DNA of 64,000 nt from Bradyrhizobium sp. sBnM-33 (GTDB lineage: Bacteria > Pseudomonadota > Alphaproteobacteria > Rhizobiales > Xanthobacteraceae), in contig NZ_CP136624.1 in assembly GCF_032917945.1 (NCBI RefSeq), positions 8,479,001 to 8,543,000 on the forward strand, written 5' to 3'. Both the position numbers and the translations under genes were made by a program. The notes beneath the pieces are model-generated. The model saw only the letters and a list, made by a program, of their open reading frames with translations, ran no database searches and was not told where the DNA came from. This document shows positions 1 through 8,518 of the stretch, piece by piece. Numbering within the stretch: position 1 is the stretch's first letter; each line of letters starts with the position of its first letter.

Positions 1-93
1 GACGTCCTTCTCGATCTTGGCGTCGCAGGGCACGATGGTGGAAAGCCCCAGCAAAGCCACAACGCTCATAGCGACACAGTACCGAATGATCAT
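1..93 (-). CDS. N-terminus of an exported protein (partial)
   Basis: An ATG on the minus strand at 91-93 opens a frame that stays open to the window edge. The first 31 residues have a short basic start (MIIRYC), a hydrophobic stretch (VVALLGLSTIV) and a likely cleavage region before AKIEKDV, which looks like a signal peptide. It lies 39 bp downstream of hyuB on the same strand and is probably in the same operon. A periplasmic solute-binding protein of an uptake system is the likeliest identity by context, but only the leader is visible, so the function is inferred. Confidence 0.55.
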   Translation of the reverse strand, partial: MIIRYCVAMSVVALLGLSTIVPCDAKIEKDV

Positions 94-132
94 GGGTGAT
101 GCCTCATCGTTGCTGAAAACGCGCCGTCCATC

Positions 133-1809
133 TCATCGGACGATGCTTCGATCGATCATCGCGGAGGTGTCCTCCGCCATGACCAGACCTTGCTCACAAT
201 CGTTCCGAACGTGCCTGGGGTCGCGATCCCGGGGATCGCCATATCCGCCTCCGCCGGCGGTCTCGATCACGAGACGATCGCCCCGCCAAAGCTCCGTGTT
301 GCCTTTCGACGGAAGCGTGATCAGCTCGCCATCGCGTTCCACGACAAACCGGGATTTCGCGCCGGCCTTCCCGCCGAACAATCCCCATGGCGGTATCTTG
401 AACCGATCGGAGTAGGAATTGAACGTTACGCCATCGTCCATGATGCGATAGACCCGTCGCGCACCCAGGCCTCCCCGGTGTTTCCCCGCACCGGCCGAGC
501 CGCGGCGCAGCGCGTACTCCTCCACCCGCATGAAGGGGTAATCGGCCTCGAGCGACTCGACAGGTACATTCGAGCAATTTCCCACGTAGCCATCGACGAC
601 GTCCGCCCCGTCCGAGCCGGCCGAGGCGCCCCACCCTCCACCGACGACCTCCATGTAGACACGGTATCGATCGGAGCCCATATGACCCATGCCGATCGCG
701 TTCGTCGTATCGTGACCGGACGTCAGTACCTGGTCCGGAACCACTTCAGACATCGCGAGCATGATCGAATTGTAGACCCGATGGCATGCGTTGTTGCGGG
801 CCCTTACCGCCAGGGGCTGGCTAGGATTGAGAAACGATCCATAAGGTACTTTCACGCAGCGGATCGGCCGATAGAGACCGTCATTCACCGGAATGCGCCC
901 TCCCCCCAGCAAGATCGCAATGGCTCCATAGGCCGCCGATACCGTCGACGCGTGCGGTGAATTGATCATTCCCTTCGTCTGCGGCGAGCTGCCGTCGAAA
1001 TCGATTTCGATCTCGTCGCCATCGATGGTAATTTTGACGGCAACCCGTAATGGATCCGCTGTGAATCCGTTGTCGTCGACAAAATCTTCCGCGCGATAAA
1101 CGCCGTCAGGAATTGCGCGCACGGCGTCGCGGGCGAGCCGCTCGGAATAATCCTGAAGATCACGCGCCGCAGCCAGCACCGTCTCCTCGCCGAATCGATC
1201 GAGCATCTCTATGAAGCGAGCCTGACCGGTCCGATTGGCGGCCAGCTGTGCATAGATATCGCCCATAACGTCGTCGGGCGGACGGACGTTGATTCTGATG
1301 AATTGTTCCAGAAGGCCGTCGCCGAGATCGCGATCCACGTCGAACCGGCATAGCGGGATACGCAGGCCTTCCGAGAACACGTCAGTGGCGCTCGCGTTGG
1401 GGCCGGCCGCGCCTCCTCCGACATCGATGTGATGGCCGAGCGAAGCGCTAAACGCCAGCAACTTGTCACGATAGAAAACCGGTGTGAATAGAACGATGTC
1501 GTTGAGGTGCTGGGCACCGTGATAGGGATCGTTCGTAATCAGACCTTCGTTTGGCTTGATGGTCGAGAGATCGAACTTCGCGGCAAACGCCTCAAACACC
1601 TTGCCGAAGGAGTTCATGTGGATCGGGCAAAACTGTGCCTGGGCGATGATGCGGCCATTGCGATCGAGAAAGGACGTCGAACAGTCTCTGGCTTCGCGGA
1701 TGATGGTGGAATAGGCCGAGCGCACGAGCTTCTCGCCCATTTCCTGCGCCATGCCGTGCAGCCCGTGGCTGATGATGTTGAAGGTCGCTTGATTGAGATT
1801 CGTGCGCAT
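133..1809 (-). CDS. hyuB: Hydantoinase/oxoprolinase B subunit (HyuB)
   Basis: This 558-aa protein belongs to the hydantoinase B / oxoprolinase family, which with HyuA carries out ATP-dependent ring opening of hydantoins, 5-oxoproline or related cyclic amides in the cytoplasm. The N-terminus (STIIREARDCSTSFLD, then FCPIHMNSFGKVF) and the middle (ITNDPYHGAQHLNDIV, SLGHHIDVGG) are characteristic, and the length is normal for a separate B subunit. The start ATG lies 3 bp after the hyuA stop, so the two are translationally coupled. The exact substrate cannot be read from the sequence. The neighbouring saccharopine-dehydrogenase-like and FAD-oxidase genes suggest amino-acid derivative catabolism. 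Confidence 0.92.
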   Translation of the reverse strand: MRTNLNQATFNIISHGLHGMAQEMGEKLVRSAYSTIIREARDCSTSFLDRNGRIIAQAQFCPIHMNSFGKVFEAFAAKFDLSTIKPNEGLITNDPYHGAQHLNDIVLFTPVFYRDKLLAFSASLGHHIDVGGGAAGPNASATDVFSEGLRIPLCRFDVDRDLGDGLLEQFIRINVRPPDDVMGDIYAQLAANRTGQARFIEMLDRFGEETVLAAARDLQDYSERLARDAVRAIPDGVYRAEDFVDDNGFTADPLRVAVKITIDGDEIEIDFDGSSPQTKGMINSPHASTVSAAYGAIAILLGGGRIPVNDGLYRPIRCVKVPYGSFLNPSQPLAVRARNNACHRVYNSIMLAMSEVVPDQVLTSGHDTTNAIGMGHMGSDRYRVYMEVVGGGWGASAGSDGADVVDGYVGNCSNVPVESLEADYPFMRVEEYALRRGSAGAGKHRGGLGARRVYRIMDDGVTFNSYSDRFKIPPWGLFGGKAGAKSRFVVERDGELITLPSKGNTELWRGDRLVIETAGGGGYGDPRDRDPRHVRNDCEQGLVMAEDTSAMIDRSIVR

Positions 1810-1812
1810 GAT

Positions 1813-3846
1813 CTAGGATTCCGGAGTGAGAATGAGCGCGCCGGTCTTGTCGACGGTGAGTATCCATCCCGGCGGTACGAACGTTGTTGCTGTCGGCTCC
1901 TCGATCACTGCGGCGCCCTTGACGACCGAGCCCGGAGCCAAACTGCCGCGCCAGGCGAATCGACAGGCGATTTTTCCGCCTCCGAAGATGATCTGTCCCT
2001 TCTCGATTTCTGCCTCGCTTTTCTCTTCACTCATCTTGGTCAACGAGTTCAGCACTGTTGAGGGCGTCGGCGCTTGCGCGGTCAGACGGAATGTCACGAT
2101 TTCGATCGGCGCAGCGCGGGATGTCGAGCCGTAGCGGGCCTGGTGAGCTGCGCCGAACACTTCGCGAAGGTAAGCGACGCCTTCGCGATCCAGGCGATCA
2201 AGGTCGATCGTCGCCAAGAGCTCGAAGCCCTGCCCCGCATAACGCATTTCGAGCGCATATTCGTAGACGATATCTGCTGCCGCATAGCCGTATCTGATGA
2301 ACTCCGACTCCGGCTCGCGCTGCATTTGGCGGAATGTGCTTGCGATTGTCCGGGGGCTTTCGCCATCCACGGGCAAGAATCGGGTCTCGCGATAGATTCG
2401 CTTGACGTCGGCAACGAGGAGACCCAGTGCGGAGAACAAGCCGGGATAAGGTGGAATCACGACGCGGCGTATCTTTAGTTCGGAAGCAGCGAGCGCGCTG
2501 ATCATCGGCCCCATGCCCCCGTAGCCGTAGAGCGAATAATCCCTTGGGTCGTGGCCGCGCTGAACCGAAACGAGGCGCATTCCCTGGCTGATATGCGCGG
2601 TGCTGATTTCGACCATCGCCTGGGCCATTTCGTCGACGGTCTGGCCGAGCGGTTCAGCAAGCGTCTTCAGCGCCTGGTCGGATTTTTCCGGATGCAATGT
2701 CATCCTGCCGCCGAGAAAACGGTGCGGCCGGATCAATCCAAGGCGCACCAGCGCGTCGGTCAAGGCAGGAGCGCTGCCGCCGTGTCCGTAGCATGCCGGG
2801 CCCGGCTTTGCGCCCGCCGAGCGGGGCCCGACCTGCAGCATTCCGCCTTCGTCGATCCATCCGATGCTGCCACCGCCTGCGCCTATGTTTGCGATGTCGA
2901 CGCTGGGCAGACCGACCGGCAGCCCGTCCACTTCCGTCTCGGCGGTGATGCCGGGAACCCCATTCGCAATGAGGCAGATATCCGCGCTCGTTCCGCCTAC
3001 GTCCAGCGTAATGACGTTGCGATCACCAGTGACGTCCGCCATCCGCGTCGCCCCGATCACGCCGGCCGCCGGCCCCGAATTGAGCATCTCCACGCCCCGG
3101 CCATGCGATCCGGAGCTTGGAAGCACACCGCCCGACGATTGCATCACGAACAGACCGCTGCCGGGCGCGCGCTCGCCGAGATGGTCCTCGAGGCGGCGCA
3201 GATAACGACCGACCAGCGGCACCAGATAGGCCGCCATCACCGTTGTCGACGCCCGCTCGTACTCGCGGAATGTCGGCAGCACGTCCGACGACAGCACCAC
3301 GGGTAGATCCGGATAGCGCTTGTTCACGATCCTCCGCACTGTCTGCTCGTGCTCGGGATTCCGGTAGGAGTGCAGCAGGCAGACCGCAAGCGCTTCGGGC
3401 TTTTCCTTTTCGATCAACTGGTCGATCGTCCGACACAATTCGTCTTCGTCGAGAGAAAGAACGGCTTGCCCAGAAACGTCCATGCGCTCGGTCAGTTCGA
3501 CGGAGCGCTTGAGGGGTATCAACGGCTCCGGTTTTTTGCAGGCGATCGCGTAGACGTTCGGACGAAGCTGTCGCTGCAAGACCAAAAGATCGCGGAAGCC
3601 GCGGGTCGCCAGAAACGCCGCGCGGCACCCCTTCCGCTCGATGACCGCGTTGGTGGCCACCGTCGATCCGTGAAACAGGTGCGTCAGCTTGGGATGGTTA
3701 GGGCCAAGGGACTGTGAAAGACCATCGATCACACCGACCGACGCATCATGAGGGGTTGAGGGCAGTTTGTGCGAACGGACGTCATCGCCTTCAATCCAAA
3801 TTAGATCGGTAAAGGTACCCCCGACCTCGATCGCCATCTTGATCAT
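1813..3846 (-). CDS. hyuA: Hydantoinase/oxoprolinase A subunit (HyuA)
   Basis: This is the ATP-binding subunit of a two-subunit hydantoinase/oxoprolinase. The frame is open up to 4029, but family homology begins at MIKMAIEVGGTFTDLI, so I place the start at 3846, giving 677 aa. An alternative ATG is at 3837. N-terminal hydantoinase A features (VGGTFTDLIW, LFHGSTVATNAVIERKG) are followed by the actin-like ATPase core (LDVGGTSADICLI) and a C-terminal beta domain. It is immediately upstream of hyuB and divergent from an XRE-cupin regulator 110 bp away, which probably controls it. Confidence 0.9.
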   Translation of the reverse strand: MIKMAIEVGGTFTDLIWIEGDDVRSHKLPSTPHDASVGVIDGLSQSLGPNHPKLTHLFHGSTVATNAVIERKGCRAAFLATRGFRDLLVLQRQLRPNVYAIACKKPEPLIPLKRSVELTERMDVSGQAVLSLDEDELCRTIDQLIEKEKPEALAVCLLHSYRNPEHEQTVRRIVNKRYPDLPVVLSSDVLPTFREYERASTTVMAAYLVPLVGRYLRRLEDHLGERAPGSGLFVMQSSGGVLPSSGSHGRGVEMLNSGPAAGVIGATRMADVTGDRNVITLDVGGTSADICLIANGVPGITAETEVDGLPVGLPSVDIANIGAGGGSIGWIDEGGMLQVGPRSAGAKPGPACYGHGGSAPALTDALVRLGLIRPHRFLGGRMTLHPEKSDQALKTLAEPLGQTVDEMAQAMVEISTAHISQGMRLVSVQRGHDPRDYSLYGYGGMGPMISALAASELKIRRVVIPPYPGLFSALGLLVADVKRIYRETRFLPVDGESPRTIASTFRQMQREPESEFIRYGYAAADIVYEYALEMRYAGQGFELLATIDLDRLDREGVAYLREVFGAAHQARYGSTSRAAPIEIVTFRLTAQAPTPSTVLNSLTKMSEEKSEAEIEKGQIIFGGGKIACRFAWRGSLAPGSVVKGAAVIEEPTATTFVPPGWILTVDKTGALILTPES

Positions 3847-3874
3847 CAATGCAAATCCGCACTTCACTGAGTGG

Positions 3875-3892
3875 ACCGCCAAAAGGGGCGGT
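3875..3892. promoter_or_regulatory. Inverted repeat in the hyuA/XRE intergenic region
   Basis: ACCGCC and GGCGGT form a perfect 6-bp inverted repeat with a 6-bp spacer, 29 bp upstream of hyuA. It could be an operator or a leader hairpin; nothing in the sequence decides between them. Confidence 0.3.
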
Positions 3893-3939
3893 TCCGGCTG
3901 GAATTCGCCTTCCCGGTGGAGTACGACAGAAACCTGAAA

Positions 3940-3957
3940 TTTTAGCAAGAGTGAAAA
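3940..3957 (-). promoter_or_regulatory. Probable XRE-regulator operator, site 1
   Basis: Read on the minus strand this is TTTTCACTCTTGCTAAAA, a partial palindrome (TTTnnC...GnnAAA). It matches a second site at 4652-4668 in 14 of 17 positions. It overlaps the proposed start of the XRE gene and faces hyuA, so it could serve both autoregulation and hyuAB control. Binding by the adjacent regulator is inferred. Confidence 0.45.
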
Positions 3958-4604
3958 TGAAGCGAGACGAACGAAAAGCGGGCAAGTCAGGGTTAACCCC
4001 GCCAGCGGGTCCGAAAAGGCCCAGCCCAAAGGGCAGTCCGGCCCGCAATCCGGCCCTGGCCGGCCTTCTGCGGGAGGCCAGGAAGAGCAAAGATTTGAGC
4101 CTCAAGGACGTCGCGGACGCCACTGGACTGTCGATCGGGCTGATCAGTCAGATCGAACGGGGCCTGACCACACCTTCGATGCGATCGCTCAGGCAGATCG
4201 CCGATGCTGTCGGCGTCTCCGTGAGCTCCCTCTTCGCCAGGACCGACGCTGAAGATGCGGGCGAGAGCCGTCACATCACGAGAAAGCACATGAGACGCGT
4301 GCTAAATCTCGACAGTATCGGCATGCACATGGAAATAATGACACCCGAGGAAGGGACTCCAATACAGGCTTTCGTGGCCTACCTCCTTCCCGGCGGCATG
4401 TCAGGAACCGAATTCGACAGCCACATAGGCCAGGAGTTCGGGATCATCATCGATGGCCAGCTCGAGCTTTTCCTCGGCTCCCAAAGATATCTGCTCAATC
4501 CTGGCGACAGCTTCAGCTTCAATTCGGAAACGCCCCACCGCTACGTCAATTCCGGCCCCACGATGACCTACATCCACTGGATCATCACGCCGCCTATCTA
4601 TTGA
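3957..4604 (+). CDS. XRE-family regulator with C-terminal cupin sensor
   Basis: This 215-aa protein has a helix-turn-helix at residues 37-95 (LSLKDVADATGLSIG, LISQIERGLTTPSMRSL) and a cupin domain at the C-terminus (GQEFGIIIDGQLELF, PGDSFSFNSETPHRY). The layout is that of the PuuR/SutR-like regulators, which usually sense small metabolites and control nearby catabolic genes. The frame is open from 3849, but the ATG at 3957 has a GAGTG ribosome-binding sequence and gives the normal family length. It is divergent from hyuAB and 104 bp before a co-directional saccharopine-dehydrogenase-like gene. Similar candidate operators occur on both sides. Confidence 0.85.
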   Translation: MKRDERKAGKSGLTPPAGPKRPSPKGSPARNPALAGLLREARKSKDLSLKDVADATGLSIGLISQIERGLTTPSMRSLRQIADAVGVSVSSLFARTDAEDAGESRHITRKHMRRVLNLDSIGMHMEIMTPEEGTPIQAFVAYLLPGGMSGTEFDSHIGQEFGIIIDGQLELFLGSQRYLLNPGDSFSFNSETPHRYVNSGPTMTYIHWIITPPIY

Positions 4605-4651
4605 TCCATCCCCCAAAAACCCTTTGCATTGCGACCGCTCGGGCTGATAAA

Positions 4652-4668
4652 TTTCACTTTGGCTAAAT
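4652..4668 (+). promoter_or_regulatory. Probable XRE-regulator operator, site 2
   Basis: TTTCACTTTGGCTAAAT lies 40 bp upstream of the saccharopine-dehydrogenase-like gene and repeats the site at 3940-3957 (14 of 17 identical). The pairing of two similar sites around the regulator gene suggests one shared control of the flanking catabolic genes. Confidence 0.45.
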
Positions 4669-4708
4669 ATTTGATGCTTGAGGCTTCGCAAGGCGAAAGG
4701 GAAAACTG

Positions 4709-6067
4709 ATGGCGAAAATACTTGTTCTGGGTGGCGCCGGCGCCATGGCGAGCGGCACGGTGCGGGACCTCGTCGCACCCTACTCGTCCCGAGCCATCGA
4801 CTTGATCACAGTGGCCGACTTCGCTGCCGAGCGCGCCAACAAGCTTGTTGCCGAACTTGCGGATCCACGGCTCAGGGGCGTCGAGCTCAATGTCGATGAT
4901 TCCGGGAAGCTGGCAGCGTTGCTGAAGGAACACGACCTCTGCATCAACGCAGTTCCCACCTTCGCAGGTCATCAGATGGCGATCTTCGAAGCGTGTCTGC
5001 GAGCCCGGCGCACTTACGTCGACTACGGTGGAATGGGTGTCTTCACCGTCCAACAGAAGAAGCAACATGACGCGTGGAAGGCGGCCGGCGTCACCGCCGT
5101 GTTGGGACTCGGAGCCGATCCGGGTGTCTCCAATATGATCTGCAAGGCAGTGGCTGAGCGGCTGGATACGATTGATCGCATCAATCTCTATTGGGCCGCT
5201 ACCTTAGTCGGAGAGGAAAATCCGATTCTTGTGCCGCCCTACAGTGTCTCCACCATTCTCGGCGAATATGCCAATCCCTCGATGCAATTCCTCGACGGCT
5301 CGTTGAAGGAAGTCGCTCCGCAATCCGGAAAGGAAATACTTCTCCTGCCCGAACCGTGGGGCCGCACCGAATTCATGTATACCCAACACTCTGAACCACT
5401 CACCGTACCCTTCGCGGAAGGTATTCGGGAGAAGGGCATTCGCGAATTCACCTGGAAGCTGCATTTGCCGCACCGGGAGCACGAAGCCTGGACAGGATTG
5501 ATCAAGGCCGGGTTCGGAGCCTTTGATCAACCGATCAAGGTCGGAAACGCCAAGATCACGCCGGCCGAGTTCCTCGAAGCCGTGATCGCGCGCAATATTG
5601 CCACCAATCGTCATCGCATTCCTGCACAGCAGAGCCACGAAATTCATCTCGCGATCGGTCACGGCACCAGCGGAGGGAAAAAGACCACGCTGAATTTCGC
5701 TGTGATCGGCCACCCGCATCCTTCGTTCGATGGTTTTGTCGATGCCGGCACGTCGATGGGCCTTTCGATCGGCGTACAACTGCTGCTGTCGAAAGAGCGC
5801 AAAGCCGGCGTCTGGGGACCGGAAGAGTACTATGACGTTCCCTCCTTTTGGCCGAGTTGCAGCGGCGCCACTTCGAGGTCCACGAAAACATCGACGTCGA
5901 ACCTGCCGCGTAGCGGCAGGCTCCATTGTTCCTCAAGGGCATTCCTCCAACTCAGCTCACATGGCGCCGGATTGCCTATCCAGACGCCCCTCGGAAACCG
6001 GGACAATCGGAAGGCATCGAGATCGAGCGGCGCGATGCCATCGAGAATCAAACCCGAAATGACCTGA
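4709..6067 (+). CDS. Saccharopine dehydrogenase-like NAD(P) oxidoreductase, C-terminus frameshifted
   Basis: The N-terminus is a Rossmann fold (KILVLGGAGAMASGTVRDL), followed by the saccharopine dehydrogenase core (CINAVPTFAGHQMAIFEAC, TYVDYGGMG, GLGADPGVSNM). Such enzymes make or split secondary-amine links between amino acids; the substrate here is unknown. Homology stops at YYDVPSF near 5850. One extra T in the TTTT run there would restore LAELQRRHFEVHENIDVEP and a stop at 5911-5913, just inside a strong hairpin. As it stands, about 70 unrelated residues replace the last 22. This is a real or sequencing frameshift, and the catalytic core is unaffected. Confidence 0.8.
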   Translation: MAKILVLGGAGAMASGTVRDLVAPYSSRAIDLITVADFAAERANKLVAELADPRLRGVELNVDDSGKLAALLKEHDLCINAVPTFAGHQMAIFEACLRARRTYVDYGGMGVFTVQQKKQHDAWKAAGVTAVLGLGADPGVSNMICKAVAERLDTIDRINLYWAATLVGEENPILVPPYSVSTILGEYANPSMQFLDGSLKEVAPQSGKEILLLPEPWGRTEFMYTQHSEPLTVPFAEGIREKGIREFTWKLHLPHREHEAWTGLIKAGFGAFDQPIKVGNAKITPAEFLEAVIARNIATNRHRIPAQQSHEIHLAIGHGTSGGKKTTLNFAVIGHPHPSFDGFVDAGTSMGLSIGVQLLLSKERKAGVWGPEEYYDVPSFWPSCSGATSRSTKTSTSNLPRSGRLHCSSRAFLQLSSHGAGLPIQTPLGNRDNRKASRSSGAMPSRIKPEMT

Positions 6068-6192
6068 CCCACGGCGGGCGCCAGCGCGAAGCCGTGACCG
6101 TTGAATCCGGCGACCAGGATCAAGTTCTCGAACCCGCAACGCGACATGATCGGAATTAGATCCGGTGTCGCATCGATGCGGTTCCTACCTCA
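5830..6192 (-). pseudogene. C-terminal relic of an FAD-dependent amine/amino-acid oxidase
   Basis: The minus strand encodes RIDATPDLIPIM and then ILVAGFNGHGFALAPAVGQV and LDAFRLSRF, the FAD-binding C-terminus of DadA/sarcosine-oxidase-type enzymes. A stop codon lies just upstream near 6195 and the N-terminal 250-300 residues are missing. The frame runs on into the saccharopine-dehydrogenase gene. It is a remnant whose 5' part was replaced by a LysR fragment. Confidence 0.7.
5902..5920 (+). terminator. Perfect hairpin at the ancestral stop codon
   Basis: CCTGCCGC and GCGGCAGG form an 8-bp stem with a GTA loop that contains the predicted original stop codon of the saccharopine-dehydrogenase gene (TAG 5911-5913). 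No T-tract follows, so it is terminator-like but not a canonical intrinsic terminator. Confidence 0.4.
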
Positions 6193-6575
6193 TGCTGAGA
6201 ATGTACTGGACGCGGCAGCGTCTGCTCGCGCGGCCTTGGGGCGCGAGCAGACATCACCACGCGGGACACTTCGGGTCGCAGCCCCCTCCTCATTCGCACG
6301 AATGCATATCGTGCCAGGCCTGCCGGAATTTATAGATCGGTATCCAGACCTCAAGCTCGACATGCGCGTCTCCGACAGCGTTGTCGATCTCGTTGAAGGG
6401 GCATTCGATGTTGCCGTTCGATATACTGAGCTCAGTGACTCCTCATTCGTGGCGCGGCGGCTCGCCCCTGATCGGCGTGTTGTCGTTGCCTCTCCCGATT
6501 ATCTTGAACGTCACGGCTACCCCAATCTTCAGCGCGCCAGGACGGATCATCTGGTCGGCACCGGTGCTGTCACGG
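6188..6575 (+). pseudogene. LysR-family regulator fragment (effector domain only)
   Basis: The frame encodes the linker and first half of a LysR substrate-binding domain: SPRGTLRVAAPSSFARMHIV, PGLPEFIDRYPDLKLDM, DVAVRYTELSDSSFVARRLA and VVASPDYLERHG. The winged helix-turn-helix is absent and homology ends around 6540. It abuts the FAD-oxidase relic head to head, which marks a deletion or insertion junction. Confidence 0.75.
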
Positions 6576-6626
6576 TGATGGAAATCGCCGCGATAGAGGT
6601 TCAAAATCGTAGGTTGGCGCACGTGC

Positions 6627-6655
6627 AAATGGCGGAGAGAGTGTCAGTCAACCTC
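6627..6655 (-). repeat. Partial copy of the tRNA-Ser-like 3' end found at the island ends
   Basis: This 29-bp stretch (core TGGCGGAGAGAG then TCAGTCAA) matches the first bases of the 260-bp repeats at 12689 and 58697 at about 26 of 29 positions. Read on the minus strand it ends in CTCTCCGCCA, as a tRNA-Ser 3' end does. The rest of the 260-bp unit is absent here. Confidence 0.45.
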
Positions 6656-6661
6656 CTTTGA

Positions 6662-7034
6662 AAGACAAAGCATTTTTGACTTCCTGGATCAAAAACCACC
6701 GTTTGAGCTACCGCCGGAAAATGGTTTCGCCTTCGACAAAAGCCTGTCCCGCCCAATGGCCCGTCGTCGACAACAGCGCCGTTAAGCGACTGGACTCCGA
6801 GTCGCTTTGCCGTGCGTGCCTCCCGACGAGGGCACTCGCTCACGCCGAAGCGATCGGTGCTTCAATCCGGAATTTGACGTAATGAAGGCGGAGCCCCTAT
6901 CTCGCAAGCCCAGCTACGTCGCGGCCATCGCATTCTCGAGGACGGGAGATCCGTGACGCGACGACTTCAGCAACGCCAGGCTGAATGGCGGGACGCCTCC
7001 CAGGAAGCCGTCCCGCAGTTTCGGTCTCTGGTGA
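6662..7034. other. No recognisable gene
   Basis: Short open frames on both strands show no family features. The stretch follows the LysR relic and the tRNA-like 29-mer and is probably junction debris. Confidence 0.4.
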
Positions 7035-7508
7035 TCAGAGCTTGCCCTCAGCGACCAGTTCGCGGGTCCGCTTCAACGTGGACAGCAGAGCGGCTTTGTA
7101 ACCCGTGTCGCTGTCGAACTGCGCCTGCTCGGCCTGTTCTTCTGGGCCGAAAGGCGTCTTGCCGCGCAAGCCGGTGTAGCAATAGAACTTCAACTGCAAC
7201 GCGCCGGCATCGTCCTCGAAAAGCTCGTTGATGATGGCACCTTCGCGCGGACCGGTGGCCTGGAAGAAGGTGACCTTTTTCTCCGGCTCGAAGGCGATGA
7301 TCTCGCGCAGATCGTCACCTGCGATCGTGGCTTCACGTACGATGTGCGTCGCGCTCTCTTCCACGACCTCGCAACGGGTGCAGAGGTTGGGCGGAAGAAA
7401 CAGCCGGGCGTCGCGGGCTTTGAGAACCAGGCCGTTCCACAGCTGCGCGCGGGTTAGCGGTGTCGCGCCTTTCGGATTCACCGGGACGGTGGCGGTCGAA
7501 TAGATCAT
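7035..7508 (-). CDS. AtaL-like/DUF1857 SRPBCC-fold protein
   Basis: This 157-aa protein has the START/SRPBCC-type layout of the DUF1857 family: an N-terminal TRAQLWNGLVLKARD helix, a central strand region (EESATHIVREATIAGD) and LQLKFYCYTGL with a long C-terminal helix. These small cavity proteins bind hydrophobic ligands, and family members occur near polyketide or aromatic biosynthesis genes. It lies 43 bp downstream of an NmrA-like gene on the same strand and is probably co-transcribed. No catalytic residues are evident. Confidence 0.75.
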   Translation of the reverse strand: MIYSTATVPVNPKGATPLTRAQLWNGLVLKARDARLFLPPNLCTRCEVVEESATHIVREATIAGDDLREIIAFEPEKKVTFFQATGPREGAIINELFEDDAGALQLKFYCYTGLRGKTPFGPEEQAEQAQFDSDTGYKAALLSTLKRTRELVAEGKL

Positions 7509-7551
7509 GGTCGTGCTTCCTTGTTGTCGTGGTTGAATTTCGCCGCTGCCG

Positions 7552-8421
7552 TCAGGCAGAGGCTGCGATTTCGGAAACGAAGTCGCGATAGGACCGCAGG
7601 GGACGGCCCAACAGCTTAGTCAGACGCTCGACGTCGCCGGCCTCGGGAACCATTCCCTCGGTGAGGAATCGCTCGCTCATCACCCGCATGTCGAAGGCCA
7701 TCCAGCTCGGCATGAACTGCCTGAGGTTGTTCTCGAAGCCGGCAGTGTCGTCGCCGGGATAGGTAATCGTACGGCCCAGCACCTCCGACCAGATGGCAGC
7801 GGCATTGGCGCCCGTCAGCGTGTCGGGACCAACGAGATTGAAGCGTTCGAGCGGAAGCGGCACGGCGGAGTGCTCACGGCGGATGAGTTCGATGGCCGCG
7901 ATCTCGCCGATGTCGCGGGCGTCGATCATCGCGAGTCCCTTGCTGCCGATCGGCATCGGGTAGATGCCGTATCCGGTCACCAAGTCCTTGATCGTGAGTT
8001 CGTTGTTCATGAAGTACGCGGGGCGCAGGATGGTAGCCTTGAAGCCCATCTGCTCGATCATGCGCTCGACGCCGAATTTGCCCGCGAAGTGCGGCACGTT
8101 GACGTAGAGGTCGCTGTGGATCACCGAGAGGTAGACAATCCGCTCAATACCGGCTTCGCGGGCAAGGTTGAGCGCGGTCAGGGCCTGGGTGAATTCTTCC
8201 GGCACCACGGCATTGAGTAGGAACAGGGTCGAGACCCCTGAGAACGCGCTCCGCAGCGAGTCGACGTCCAGCAGATCGCCCTTCACTACAGTGACGCCCG
8301 CCGGGAAGATGGCCTTTGCGGGATCGCGGACGAGCGCGTGGACATCGGCGCCGCGCTTGACGAGTTGTTCGACGACTTGGCGGCCGACATTGCCGGTTGC
8401 GCCGGTAACGAGGATGGTCAT
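7552..8421 (-). CDS. NmrA-like NAD(P)-binding protein
   Basis: An atypical short-chain dehydrogenase of 289 aa. The start at 8421 (MTILVTGATGNVGRQVVEQL) has a GGAG ribosome-binding site 8 bp upstream; the frame is open to 8454. The glycine-rich TGATGNVG nucleotide-binding loop is at the very N-terminus, and the NmrA/azoreductase-like middle (RIVYLSVIHSD, FGVERMIEQMGFKATILRP) follows. The family either reduces quinones or azo compounds or senses redox as NmrA does. It is divergent from a LysR gene 97 bp away, the usual arrangement for LysR-controlled reductases. Confidence 0.85.
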   Translation of the reverse strand: MTILVTGATGNVGRQVVEQLVKRGADVHALVRDPAKAIFPAGVTVVKGDLLDVDSLRSAFSGVSTLFLLNAVVPEEFTQALTALNLAREAGIERIVYLSVIHSDLYVNVPHFAGKFGVERMIEQMGFKATILRPAYFMNNELTIKDLVTGYGIYPMPIGSKGLAMIDARDIGEIAAIELIRREHSAVPLPLERFNLVGPDTLTGANAAAIWSEVLGRTITYPGDDTAGFENNLRQFMPSWMAFDMRVMSERFLTEGMVPEAGDVERLTKLLGRPLRSYRDFVSEIAASA

Positions 8422-8518
8422 GAGGATCACTCCGGGTTTGGGGTTAGAAGACACACCCGCAAATTAGTGATCCACATTCGGACCGATAGACGCTATATTT
8501 GGACAGACCGTCTCATGG

